Shown: in pieces, positions 26,919 to 36,244 of the stretch | How positions within the stretch are numbered: the first letter of the stretch is position 1 | Layout of the letters: each line of letters opens with the position of its first letter | Assembly (NCBI GenBank): GCA_001725945.1 | Contig: LRMT01000281.1 | Span: 24,312-88,311 of the forward strand | Reading direction: 5' to 3' | Length of the DNA: 64,000 nucleotides | DNA from: Cupriavidus sp. UYMMa02A | GTDB lineage: Bacteria > Pseudomonadota > Gammaproteobacteria > Burkholderiales > Burkholderiaceae | Position numbers and translations under genes: made by a program | The notes under the pieces: model-generated | Database searches by the model: none | What the model saw: only the letters and a program-made list of their open reading frames with translations | What the model was told of the DNA's origin: nothing

Positions 26919-27403
26919 ATGCAAGAACATACCACAGCGGATGCCAGCGCAGCCCGCGCCGCGTGGCTGCGGATCCTGGCGCTGGCGCAGCCGGACGCGC
27001 TCGATGCGGCCTACGCGCGACTTTCCGGCATGGGCGCCTTGCCCGCCTACCGTCTGCTGCGCAAGCCGGAAGCCGGCATGGCGATGGTGCGCGGCCGCGC
27101 CGGAGGCACCGGCGCACAGTTCAATCTCGGCGAAATCACGGTGACGCGCTGCGCGGTCGTGCTGGAGGACGGTCCAGCCGGCAGCATCGCGGGTGTTGGC
27201 TACGTGCAGGGCCGCGGCACGCGCCATGCCGAACAGGCCGCCGTGCTGGACGCCCTGCTCCAGCGCGCCGACTGGCACCAGCGCGTGCACGACACAGTGC
27301 TGGCACCGCTGACGCAGGCCCACGCCGAACGCGCGGCCAGCCGCGCGGGCGTGCCGCACAGACGCGCGTGGAGTTTTTCACCATGGTTCGCGGAGAAGAC
27401 TGA
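26919..27403 (+). CDS. phnG: C-P lyase subunit PhnG, frameshifted
   Basis: Subunit of the PhnGHIJ core that attaches the phosphonate to adenine-nucleotide ribose. The body is normal (RAAWLRILALAQPDALDAAY, FNLGEITVTRCAVVLEDG, GYVQGRGTRHAEQAAVLDAL). As given, the frame slips near 27352 and runs on into phnH; one base there restores the family's end AAQTRVEFFTMVRGED and TGA 27403, for about 161 residues. ATG 26919 follows GGGGTGA. The apparent PhnG-PhnH fusion is an artefact. Confidence 0.92.
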
Positions 27404-27404
27404 C

Positions 27405-28024
27405 ATGCAAACGCTTCAATCCACCACCATCGCTGCCGCGAGCGCATCGCTGCTGCCCGGCTTCGACAATCCGGTCGAAGACGCCCAGCAGGTGTTCCGC
27501 GCCACGCTCGATGCCATGGCTCGTCCCGGCACCGTGCAGTCTCTGCCTGTCGCCAGCGGCGTGCCGGAAGGTTTTCGCCGGCGCTGGCCGCACTGCTGCT
27601 GACGCTCGCGGACGCCGACACGCCGGTCTGGCTGCCCGCCAGCGTACCCGCCGCCGCGCGCGCGTTCCTGCGTTTCCACTGCGGCTGCCCGCTGGTGGAC
27701 GACGTTGGCGCGGCCACCTTCGTCTGCGTGCCCGCGGGCCACGCGCAACCGCCGCTGGCTGCATGCGCACAGGGCGAGCCCGCCTATCCCGACCGCTCCG
27801 CAACGCTGATCGTCGAAATGCAATCGATCGCCGATGGCGAAGCGCTGACGCTACGTGGCCCCGGCATCGAGACCACGCACACATTGCGCGTGAGCGGCCT
27901 GCCCGAAGGCTTCCGCGCGGACTGGCGCGCCAACCATGCCGCGTTTCCGCTTGGCGTCGATCTGCTGCTGACGAGCGGCGAGCAATTCTGCGCGCTGGCG
28001 CGCACCACGCAGCTGGAGAACTGA
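27405..28024 (+). CDS. phnH: C-P lyase subunit PhnH, frameshifted
   Basis: Starts at ATG 27405, one base after the phnG stop. N-terminal block LLPGFDNPVEDAQQVFRATL and DAMARPGTVQSLP are typical; a break near 27573 is repaired by one base to SPALAALLLTLADADTPVWL, then HCGCPLVDDVGAATFVCVP and FPLGVDLLLTSGEQFCAL. Corrected length is about 206 residues. Part of the PhnGHIJ complex. Confidence 0.92.
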
Positions 28025-28025
28025 C

Positions 28026-29175
28026 ATGTACGTAGCCGTCAAAGGGGGCGAGCGCGCCATCCTCAATTCCTACCAGATGCTCGATGCTTACCGCCGCGGC
28101 GACACCTCGGTGCCCGAGCTGACGCTCGCCCAGATCCGCGAGCAGATGCCGCTTGCGGTCTCGCGCGTCATGGCCGAGGGTTCGCTGTATGACCCGAACC
28201 TGGCCGCACTGGCGCTCAAGCAGGCCGCGGGCGACCAGATCGAAGCGATCTTCCTGCTGCGCGCCTATCGCACCACGCTGCCGCGCTTCGGCTACACCGT
28301 GCCGGTCGACACCGGCAGGATGCGCCTCGAGCGCCGGATCTCGTCGACCTTCAAGGATGTCCCGGGCGGTCAGGTACTCGGCCCGACCTACGACTACACG
28401 CAGCGCCTGCTGGATTTCTCGCTTGAAGCCGAACGCGACCCGGCTGTGCTTGCACCGTCATCGGAGCCGCTGGCGACTGATATGCCACGTGTGACCGCCC
28501 TGCTTGAGGCCGACGAACTGGTCGAGGCCGACGCCATTCCCCCGTGACCCGGCCCGCCGGACCTGACCCGCGAACCGCTGACACTGCCGGCCGGCCGCGC
28601 CGCGCGCCTGCAGAACCTGGCGCGTGGGGACGAAGGTTTCCTGCTGTCGATGGGCTACTCCACGCAGCGCGGCTACGGCAACTCGCACCCGTTCGCGGCC
28701 GAGATCCGCTACGGCACGGCCGAAGTCGAGCTGTTCGTCGAGGAACTGGGTTTGCGGTCACCATCGGCGAGGTCGAGCTGACCGAATGCCAGATGGTCAG
28801 CCAGTTCACCGGCAACGCCAGCGAGGCACCGCGCTTCACGCGCGGCTACGGGCTGGTGTTCGGCTACGGCGAACGCAAGGCCATGTCGATGGCGCTGGCT
28901 GACCGCGCCATGCGCGCGGCCGAGCTTGGCGAAGCCGCCGACGCCCCCGCCAATGACGTGGAGTTCATGCTCTATCACAGCGACACGTCGAGGCCTCGGG
29001 CTTCGTCCAGCACCTGAAGCTGCCCCATTACGTGGACTTCCAGGCCAACCTGGAACTGCTGCGCCGCCTGCGCGCCGAGCAGGACGCGGCCCGGCCTGAA
29101 GCTGCATCCGCCGCATCCACAGCCTCCGCGGCCACCGCACCCAACACCCAGCCTCAAGAGGAGACGCTGGCATGA
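28026..29175 (+). CDS. phnI: C-P lyase subunit PhnI, frameshifted and with an in-frame TGA
   Basis: Catalytic PhnI joins alkylphosphonate to ribose C1 of ATP with loss of adenine. MYVAVKGGERAILNSYQMLD opens the protein. An in-frame TGA at 28545-28547 interrupts it between DAIPP and PDLTREPLTLPAGR. Single bases are missing near 28752 (VEELGFAVTIGEVELTECQM) and 28985 (HSDNVEASGFVQHLKLPHYV). The corrected length of about 382 residues is near the family size. The stop overlaps the phnJ ATG. Confidence 0.9.
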
Positions 29176-30065
29176 GTCAGACCAACGCTACCACCGCACC
29201 GGCCGCCGTGGCCCGCGACGACCACTACAACTTCGGCTACCTCGATGAATCGACCAAGCGCATGCTGCGCCGCGCGCTGCTGAAGGCCGTGGCGATTCCC
29301 GGCTACCAGGTCCCGTTCGGCAGCCGCGAAATGCCGCTGCCCTATGGCTGGGGCACGGGCGGCATCCAGGTCACGGCCGCCATCATCGGCACGCAGGACG
29401 TGCTCAAGGTGATCGACCAGGGTTCGGATGACACCACCAACGCGATCAATATCCGCCGCTTCTTCGGCCGCGTGACCGGCGTGAAGACGACCGAGCGCAC
29501 CGCCGAGGCGAGCATCATCCAGACGCGCCACCGTATTCCGGAATCGCCGCTGCGCGCCGGGCAGGTGATGGTGTTCCAGGTGCCGATTCCCGAACCGTTG
29601 CGCTGGCTGGAGCCGAGCGAGCGCGAAACGCGCACCATGCACGCGCTCGCCGAATATGGTTCCATGCATGTCAAGCTGTATGAAGACATCGCCCATCACG
29701 GCCATATCGCCACGACCTACGACTATCCCGTGATCGTCAACCAGCGCTACATGATGCGGCCGTCGCCGATTCCCAAGTTCGACAACCCGAAGCTGGATTG
29801 CAGCCCCGCGCTGATGCTGTTCGCGCCGGCGCGAGAAGCGCGTCTATGCGGTGCCGCCGTACACCTCGGTGAAGAGCTCGATTTCGTCGACCACCCGTTC
29901 ACCGTCGAGAAGTGGAACAGCTGCTGCGCCCAGTGCGGCGCGACGGACAGCTTCCTCGACGAGATCATTACTGACGATGCCGGCACACGCATGTTCGTGT
30001 GCTCCGACACCGAGTACTGCGCCGACCGTGTCGCCGCCCAGCAAGCCGAGGGAGCCGCACAATGA
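29172..30065 (+). CDS. phnJ: Alpha-D-ribose 1-methylphosphonate 5-phosphate C-P lyase
   Basis: Radical-SAM enzyme that breaks the C-P bond. 297 residues, open throughout. Iron-sulfur cysteines are visible in CAQCGATDSFLDE and CSDTEYC. The stretch at about 29823-29880 reads APAREARLCGAAVHLGEELD, unlike the family. Restoring two bases before it and one after gives GREKRVYAVPPYTSVKSLDF, the expected sequence. So three single-base losses cancel and hide inside an intact frame. The gene overlaps phnI and phnK by ATGA. Confidence 0.95.
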   Translation: MSQTNATTAPAAVARDDHYNFGYLDESTKRMLRRALLKAVAIPGYQVPFGSREMPLPYGWGTGGIQVTAAIIGTQDVLKVIDQGSDDTTNAINIRRFFGRVTGVKTTERTAEASIIQTRHRIPESPLRAGQVMVFQVPIPEPLRWLEPSERETRTMHALAEYGSMHVKLYEDIAHHGHIATTYDYPVIVNQRYMMRPSPIPKFDNPKLDCSPALMLFAPAREARLCGAAVHLGEELDFVDHPFTVEKWNSCCAQCGATDSFLDEIITDDAGTRMFVCSDTEYCADRVAAQQAEGAAQ

Positions 30066-30838
30066 GCGCCACGCCACTGCTTTCCGTCCGCAACCTCACG
30101 CGCACCTGGGATGGCGTTCACGGCTGTCATGATGTCAGCTTCGATCTCTACCCCGGCGAAGTGCTGTGCGTGGTCGGCGAATCCGGCTCCGGCAAGAGCA
30201 CGCTGCTGCAGGCGCTGTCGATGCAGGCCCCGCCGCAGCGCGGCAACGTCAGCTACGACATGCGCGAAAGCGGCCTGACCGACCTGGCTACGCTGTCGAG
30301 CGCGCGCATGCGCCTGCTCGCGCGCACCGACTGGGGCTTCGTGCGCCAGCATGCGCGTGACGGCCTGCGCATGCAGGTCAGCGCCGGCGCCAATATCGCC
30401 GAACGGCTGATGGCCGTCGGCGAGCGCCACTACGGCGACCTGCGCGAGATTGCCGGCGCGTGGCTGGAGAAGATGGAGATCGACCTGGCCCGCCTGGACG
30501 ACGTGCCGTCCACGTTCTCTGGCGGCATGCAGCAGCGTCTTCAGATCGCGCGCAATCTCGTCACGCATCCGCGGCTGGTCTTCATGGACGAGCCGACAGC
30601 CTCGCTCGACGTCTCGGTGCAGGCGCGCCTGCTTGACCTGCTGCGCCGGCTGGTGACCGATCTTGACCTTGCCGCCATCCTGGTCACGCATGACCTGGCC
30701 GTGGCCCGCCTGCTCGCGCATCGCACGCTGGTGATGCAAGGCGGCCGCGTGGTCGAGCAAGGGCTGACCGACCAGATTCTCGACGACCCGCAGCATCCGT
30801 ACACGCAACTGCTGGTTTCGTCCATCCTGCAAGGCTGA
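30062..30838 (+). CDS. phnK: C-P lyase complex ATP-binding protein PhnK
   Basis: 258-residue ABC-type ATPase that docks on the C-P lyase core. Walker A GESGSGKST, signature FSGGMQQR, Walker B LVFMDEPTASLD, and a C-terminal DDPQHPYTQLLVSSILQ typical of the dipeptide-transporter-like subgroup. Start at ATG 30062, overlapping the phnJ stop. Frame intact. Confidence 0.94.
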   Translation: MSATPLLSVRNLTRTWDGVHGCHDVSFDLYPGEVLCVVGESGSGKSTLLQALSMQAPPQRGNVSYDMRESGLTDLATLSSARMRLLARTDWGFVRQHARDGLRMQVSAGANIAERLMAVGERHYGDLREIAGAWLEKMEIDLARLDDVPSTFSGGMQQRLQIARNLVTHPRLVFMDEPTASLDVSVQARLLDLLRRLVTDLDLAAILVTHDLAVARLLAHRTLVMQGGRVVEQGLTDQILDDPQHPYTQLLVSSILQG

Positions 30839-30840
30839 CC

Positions 30841-31569
30841 ATGACACAAGCCGAACCCAAGCAAACCATGATCGAGGTCCGTGGCCTCGGCAAGATGTTC
30901 ACGCTGCACAACCAGGGCGGCATCCGGCTACCCGTGCTGCGCGCGATCGACTTCGACGCGGCCGGTGGCGAATGCCTGGTCCTGTCGGGCCCGTCCGGCA
31001 CCGGCAAGAGCACGCTGCTGCGCTGCCTGTACGGCAACTACCTGGCCACCGAGGGAACCATCCGCCTGCGCGATACCACGGCGCAGGACGCGCCCTGGGT
31101 GACGCTCAGCCATGCGCCCGAGCAGGTCATCCTGAAGCTGCGCCGCGACCTGATCGGCTATGTCAGCCAGTTCCTGCGCGCGATTCCGCGCGTGTCCGCA
31201 CTCGATGTCGTGGCCGACCCGCTGCAGCAGCGCGGCGCCAGCCACGAGGAAGCCCGCGCCCGCGCCGCCACGCTGCTGGAACGCCTGAACGTACCGCGCC
31301 GGCTGTGGGATCTGCCGCCGGCCACGTTCTCGGGCGGCGAGCAGCAGCGCGTGAATATTGCGCGCGGCCTGATCGGCGGGCATCCAATCCTGTTGCTCGA
31401 CGAGCCGACCGCGTCGCTGGACGCCGACAACCGCGCCGTCGTGGTGGCGCTGATCCGCGAAGCGCTGGCCGAAGGGCGCTGCCTGATCGGCATCTTCCAT
31501 GACGACGCCGTGCGCGAAGCCGTCGCCACGCGCCTGCTGCCGCTGCAACCCGCCACGGCCATTGCCTGA
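30841..31569 (+). CDS. phnL: C-P lyase complex ATP-binding protein PhnL
   Basis: 242 residues. Walker A GPSGTGKST, signature FSGGEQQR, Walker B LLLDEPTASLD, and the PhnL-type insert YVSQFLRAIPRVSALDVVAD. It starts two bases after the phnK stop. The frame is intact. Confidence 0.94.
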   Translation: MTQAEPKQTMIEVRGLGKMFTLHNQGGIRLPVLRAIDFDAAGGECLVLSGPSGTGKSTLLRCLYGNYLATEGTIRLRDTTAQDAPWVTLSHAPEQVILKLRRDLIGYVSQFLRAIPRVSALDVVADPLQQRGASHEEARARAATLLERLNVPRRLWDLPPATFSGGEQQRVNIARGLIGGHPILLLDEPTASLDADNRAVVVALIREALAEGRCLIGIFHDDAVREAVATRLLPLQPATAIA

Positions 31570-31600
31570 ACGCCCTGCCCTACAGATACTGGAACCGGAA

Positions 31601-32817
31601 ATGTCTTCCACCTACCTGACGCACGCCACCCTGGTGCTGCCTGACCGCGTGCTGTCCGATAGCGCGCTGCTGATCGAGAACGGCCATATTGCCGCGATCG
31701 AGCCGGCGTCGCATGCCGTGCCATCTTCGGCACAGGTCATCGACCTGCGCGGCCACACCGTGATGCCCGGGCTGATCGACGTCCATTCCGACGCCATCGA
31801 AAAGGAAGCCGAACCGCGCGCCGGCGTGATGTTCCCGCTGGATTTCGCCGTGGCCCAAGTGGACCGCCGCAACGCCGCGGCCGGTATCACCACGCCGTAC
31901 CACGCCCTGTCGTTCGCCAGCAATCAGTTCGGCGTGCGCAACAACGAAACCGCATCCACGCTGGTGCGCACCGTGGCCGCCTACCGCAACCACAGCCTCG
32001 TCGACAACCGCATCCACTGCCGCTATGAGGTAACGGACGCCTCCGCCGTGCCGGTGCTCGAAGCGCTGATGGCCGAAGGCGTGGTCGACCTGCTTTCGGT
32101 CATGGACCACTCGCCCGGACAGGGCCAGTTCAAGACGCTCGATGCCTACCTGTCGTACATGATGGGCAACCACGGCATGAGCCGCGAAGAGGCGGTCGAT
32201 GCAGCCAAGAAGAAGACCGCGCAGATCGAAGGCGCGCATGAGCGCGTGCAGCGCCTGCTGGCCCAAGCCCACCGCCTGCAGATCCCGACCGCGAGCCACG
32301 ACGACGATTCGCCGCAGCGCATCGCCGCCATGCACACGCTCGGCGTGCGCATGAGCGAGTTCCCGATCAATGTGGAGACCGCGCAGTCAGCGGCCGATCA
32401 CGCGCTGCCGACCATCCTCGGTGCGCCCAACGTGCTGCGCGGCAAGAGCCAGAGCGGCTCGATGCGTGCGATCGACGCCATCCACGCAGCGTCGGCCATA
32501 TCCTGTGCTCGGACTACCAGCCGTCGACGCTGATCGCAGCCGCTTTCGCCGCAGCCCGGCAGGCGGAGCTGCCGCTCAATGAAGCGCTTGCGCTGGTCAC
32601 GGCCAATCCCGCCGACGCATGCCTGCTGAGCGATCGTGGCAGGCTGGTGCCCGGTGCGCGCGCCGATGTGATCGCGGTGACCGCCGTCGCCGGACAACCG
32701 CTGGTGACGCATACCTGGTGCGGGGGACGGCTGGTGTTCTCGGCCGGCTACCCGGTCGTGCAGCACGTCCGGGCCCAGGCACCGGTAGCCGAAGTGCCGG
32801 TGCGCGAGGTGGCGTGA
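31601..32817 (+). CDS. phnM: Alpha-D-ribose 1-methylphosphonate 5-triphosphate diphosphatase, second copy, frameshifted
   Basis: PhnM in the conventional place after phnL. Metal-site blocks VMPGLIDVHSDAIEKEAEPR, LLSVMDHSPGQGQFK, TASHDDDSPQ and FPINVETAQSA are as in E. coli PhnM. A break near 32488 is repaired by one G (IHAGVGHILCSDYQPSTLIA), giving about 405 residues to TGA 32817. Start at ATG 31601 (MSSTYLTHATLVLP). The copy at 24619-25832 is a divergent paralogue. Confidence 0.93.
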
Positions 32818-32938
32818 CATGACGTGAGGTGGCTGCCTCCCATGTCTTGGCAGTCAGCCGCATCGCCAGGCACTCGGCGACACCCTCCGGCTGCTGCCGG
32901 GCCATGCGAGCACGCTGGCGCGTGCAGGCGGGACTTCC

Positions 32939-32990
32939 CGGCGTTCCGGCGTTCCGGCGTGGCATTCCGGCATTCCGGCATTCCGGCATT
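32939..32990. repeat. 8-bp tandem repeat
   Basis: Units of GGCGTTCC (two) and GGCATTCC (three and a half) between convergent phnM and the Bug gene. No terminator-like hairpin is evident nearby. Confidence 0.7.
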
Positions 32991-34004
32991 CAGTCGATGG
33001 TGATATGCCGCTGGCGGATCAGCCCCGCCCAGCGGACGCTCTCCTTCTGAATGGCTGCGGCAAGCTGCTCCGGCGTGCCGCCGGCCGCCTCCATGCCCAG
33101 TACGGCCAGCTTCTCCTTGAGCGCCGGGTTCGCCAGTACCGTATCGGTCTGCTTGCTGAGCTTGCGCAGCACGTCCGGCGGCGTGCCTGCCGGCGCCATC
33201 AGCGCGTACCACGACACCGCCTCGAATTTCGGCAACCCCTGTTCGGCGATGGTCGGCACATCGGGCAGCACGGCCGAACGCCGCGCGCTGGCCACGCCCA
33301 GCGGTACCAGCTTGCCGGCCTTGATATACGGCAGCGCCGAGGACAGCTGCGCGAACATCATCGTCACCTGTCCGCCCACGAGATCGGTCATGGCGGGGCT
33401 CACGCCTTTGTAGGGCACGTGGATCAGCTTGATGTGGGCGTCCTGCTGCAGCAATTCACCCGCCAGATGCGCCTGGCTGCCGGCACCGGGCGAGGCGAAG
33501 GTGAGCTGTCCGGGCTGTTGCGCAGCCATCTTGAGCAGGTCGGCCAGCGATTTCACTGGTGTCGACGCGTTCACCACCAGCACATTCTCCGCAGTCGCCA
33601 GCATCGCAACGGGCGCAAGGTCGGTCGGCTTGTACGGCAAGTTCGGCATCAGCGACGGGTTCACGGCAATGTTGCGACCGGCACGATCGCAAGCGTATAG
33701 CCGTCCGGCGCGGCCTTGGCAACCATGTCCACGCCAATCGTGCCAGCGGCGCCGGCCTTGTTGTCAACCAGCACGCTCTGTCCCATGGCCCTGGCGATGC
33801 CTTCGCCGACGGTGCGACCGAGCACGTCGGCCGGCCCCCCGGCAGCAAATGGCACCACCAGGCGCACCGGCTTGGCCGGATAGCCTGTGCCGCACCCTGC
33901 GCCTGGGCCGGCGCCAGCGCAAGCCAGGGCATGCAGGCCGCGGCACAGACGAGCAGCCAGCGCGTGGCGATGCGGTCGACGATGGTCTTGCTGACTAGCT
34001 TCAT
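32990..34004 (-). CDS. Bug/TctC substrate-binding protein, frameshifted
   Basis: Second orphan Bug receptor in the window. It starts at ATG 34004 (MKLVSKTIVDRIATRWLLVC) behind AAGGGGAA, with a signal peptide ending at APAQAQG. Breaks near 33885 (then YPAKPVRLVVPFAAGGPADV) and 33672 (VPVGNIAVNPSLMPNLPYKP) are each repaired by a single base. Further motifs: FASPGAGSQAHLAGELLQQ and VPYKGVSPAMTDLVGGQVTM. Corrected length about 338 residues. It follows the PhnD-like protein and cyclodeaminase-like gene on the same strand. Confidence 0.87.
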
Positions 34005-34151
34005 AACGGTTCCCCTTACGTAACAATGGTCAGGCTTGCTGCCCACTGCCGGCAGCGGGTTCAGGCGACGCGAACATGCCGGCGCCGGCCTGTATGCGCG
34101 AGTCATCGCGCGCTTTCAGGCCGCGCAGGGGCGCGGTGTTCATGCCAAGGC
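34005..34151. other. Spacer between Bug and PhnD-like genes
   Basis: No gene or clear site seen. Confidence 0.4.
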
Positions 34152-34971
34152 TCATAGGAGCTCCTTGTTACCGGTCAACGCAAAGCCAGCCTCATCGGCC
34201 TCCCGGGCAAGCGCCGGCAGGCAGGCATAGTCGTGCGGCTGCACCTGCGCAAAGCGTGCCAGCCCCAGCATTGCCATCAACTCCGAGCCCTGCTCGTCGC
34301 CGTCCACGGCCAGCAGCGCTTCACGGATGCGGGCGCACGGCTCGGCGCCAATCTGTGCGGACGCCACCAGTGGCGGGATCGGCGCGGCCGGCGTATGGGC
34401 GAGGGTCTTCAACTCCGCCATGCGCTCGGGTGTGTAGCTGCGCAGCAGGTCAAGCACGTAGCTGTCGACCACGCCGACCTCGGCCTCGCCGCCGATCACC
34501 GCATCGATGGTGGCAAGCGGCGTCGGCGTAGGCCGTGCCGTCGGCCGGTAGAGCGCGCGCGTCCCCGCTGGCGCCTGCAGCATCAGGAAGTGGCGCGGCG
34601 CGTTGTAGCCAGAGTTCGATTCCGGCAGCATGCACGCGAGCCGGCCGCCGAAGGTCTGAGCCAGGGTCTGCGCAGACGAATCGGCATGCACGATGAATTC
34701 GCTGAAGTAGATCGGGCGCCTGGTAGCGCGGCGAAGCCGGCACGGGCGCGGCAAGCAATTCGCGCCCTTGCGGCGCGCACGCATACGGATAGCCGCACAT
34801 GAACACGCAGCCGCAGTCCGGCCGGGCCCACAGCGCACTGACCGGTGCCGGCGCGGCGTGCCCGACATAAGGCATGTCGACGCCGGCAAAGTCGGCCACG
34901 CGCGCCAACAGCGCCTGCCAGGTCCGCGCCACCGGCGCGGTCACCGCATACATGCGTGCGCTCGCGATCAT
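34152..34971 (-). CDS. PhnD/SsuA-like phosphate/phosphonate-type binding protein, frameshifted
   Basis: A periplasmic-binding fold of the PhnD class: MYAVTAPVARTWQALLARVA, ADFAGVDMPYVGHAAPAPVS, then FSEFIVHADSSAQTLAQTFG and ATIDAVIGGEAEVGVVDSYV. Two bases are missing near 34718 (RYQGRPIYFSEF). It has about 274 residues. There is no evident signal peptide, so it may be a cytosolic sensor-like variant or have a mis-set start. The start overlaps the cyclodeaminase-like stop (ATGA). It is quite diverged from the phnD at 20414. Confidence 0.72.
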
Positions 34972-35969
34972 GCGTACACCAGCCGCTGGCCCAGCCCGCG
35001 CTCTCGAGCCTTCTGCAGGATGGCGTGCCCCAGCGCGATATCGCTCAGCGACAGGCCGCGGTGCCAGAACAGGTTGGTCTCGTCATCGCTTTGCCGGCCC
35101 GGCTTGCGGCCGGCCGCGATCTCGCCGAGTTCCGCGTACAGCGTCTGGTCCGACAGCTTGCCCACTTCCACGTGCGCGCGCAGCGAGCCGAACATGCCGC
35201 CTTTGCACTGGCCCCAGTCATCGACGACCAGTTTGGTCATGATGTCGGTCAGCGACAATTCCACCGCACTCATGGTGCCGTACGGCACGACGAAGGCACC
35301 GCGCTTGATCCATTCCGTCTTGAGCATCGGCGTGGGGCGATCGAGGCGCGAGGCCTCCACCACGATATCGGCATCGCGCACGCACGATTCCCAGTCCTCG
35401 GTCACGACGATCTTCTTGCCAAGATCGCGTTCCAGCCGTGCCGCGAACGCGTTGCGGCTTTCCGGGCGGCGCGAATGCACGCGAATCTCGTCGAAGTCGA
35501 ACAGGCTGTCCAGCAGCCGCACGTTCCAGTAGGAGGTGCCGCGCGCGCCGATATGGCCGAGCACCTTGCTGTCGCGCCGTGCAAGGTGACGCGCGCCGAG
35601 CGCGGTCAGCGCGCCGGTGCGGGCGTCGGTGATAAAGGTCGCGTCGATCATCGCCACGGGCATGCCGGTGCGCGGATCAAACAGGTTCAGCATAGCCATT
35701 TCCGACGGCAGGCCGAGCTTGTAGTTGTCGACGTAGTCACCCACGATCTTCACGCCGGCCAGCCCGAGCGGCGCCACGTAACCGCGCAGCACGTTGAAAT
35801 GGCCGTTGAAGGCAGGATCGGGCATCAGGTGCACGCGGGGTTCGATCACGGTCTGCCCGTTGCCCTGCGCCACCAGCGCGTCCTCTACCGCTGCGAGGAT
35901 CTCCGCGTCCGTCAGTTCGAGCCGCGCAATGTCCTTGCCGTTGATGTAGGTGAGATGGATGTCGCTCAT
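34968..35969 (-). CDS. Ornithine cyclodeaminase/mu-crystallin family protein
   Basis: 333 residues from ATG 35969 behind AGGAGA. Family blocks: GNGQTVIEPRVHLMPDPAFN, GVKIVGDYVDNYKLGLPSEM, ATFITDARTGALTALGARHL, and the dinucleotide region KVLGHIGARGTSYWNVRLLD (a modified GxGxxA). C-terminus GLSLSDIALGHAILQKARER. Members are NAD(P)-dependent cyclodeaminases, ketimine reductases or amino-acid dehydrogenases; the substrate is not known here. Divergent from a LysR gene, coupled to the PhnD-like gene. The frame is intact. Confidence 0.85.
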   Translation of the reverse strand: MSDIHLTYINGKDIARLELTDAEILAAVEDALVAQGNGQTVIEPRVHLMPDPAFNGHFNVLRGYVAPLGLAGVKIVGDYVDNYKLGLPSEMAMLNLFDPRTGMPVAMIDATFITDARTGALTALGARHLARRDSKVLGHIGARGTSYWNVRLLDSLFDFDEIRVHSRRPESRNAFAARLERDLGKKIVVTEDWESCVRDADIVVEASRLDRPTPMLKTEWIKRGAFVVPYGTMSAVELSLTDIMTKLVVDDWGQCKGGMFGSLRAHVEVGKLSDQTLYAELGEIAAGRKPGRQSDDETNLFWHRGLSLSDIALGHAILQKARERGLGQRLVYA

Positions 35970-36225
35970 ACAGTCTCCTGTCCGTTTGGTCATCTGTTGG
36001 ATCGTCCGATCGCGTCTGATCGTCTGGTGAAACGCCTGCACGCCACCGTTGCGTCGTGCACCGGATCGCGAAATCCGGCGCCCTGTCGCGGTGCCCGACG
36101 AGCTGCCATGCGTCGTGCTGGTGCACTGCGCGAGCCGCCGATTTCCCGGGTCCACCGAACGGTTCGATGACGTTCAGTGTAGGTATCGGAGCCTTAACTG
36201 TCGTATGCTTATATATGCGCGTCCC

Positions 36226-36240
36226 TTAACACTGTGTTAA
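36226..36240. promoter_or_regulatory. Perfect 15-bp palindrome before lysR
   Basis: TTAACACTGTGTTAA contains the T-N11-A LysR pattern and ends four bases before the lysR ATG. Likely an autoregulatory site for the divergent LysR and cyclodeaminase genes. Confidence 0.55.
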
Positions 36241-36244
36241 TGCC

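Noticed and set aside
26913..27602. A PhnG-PhnH fusion protein
   Set aside because: One base near 27352 restores the normal PhnG end and a stop one base before the phnH ATG.
32939..32990. CRISPR array
   Set aside because: The units are 8 bp with no spacers, so this is a simple tandem repeat.
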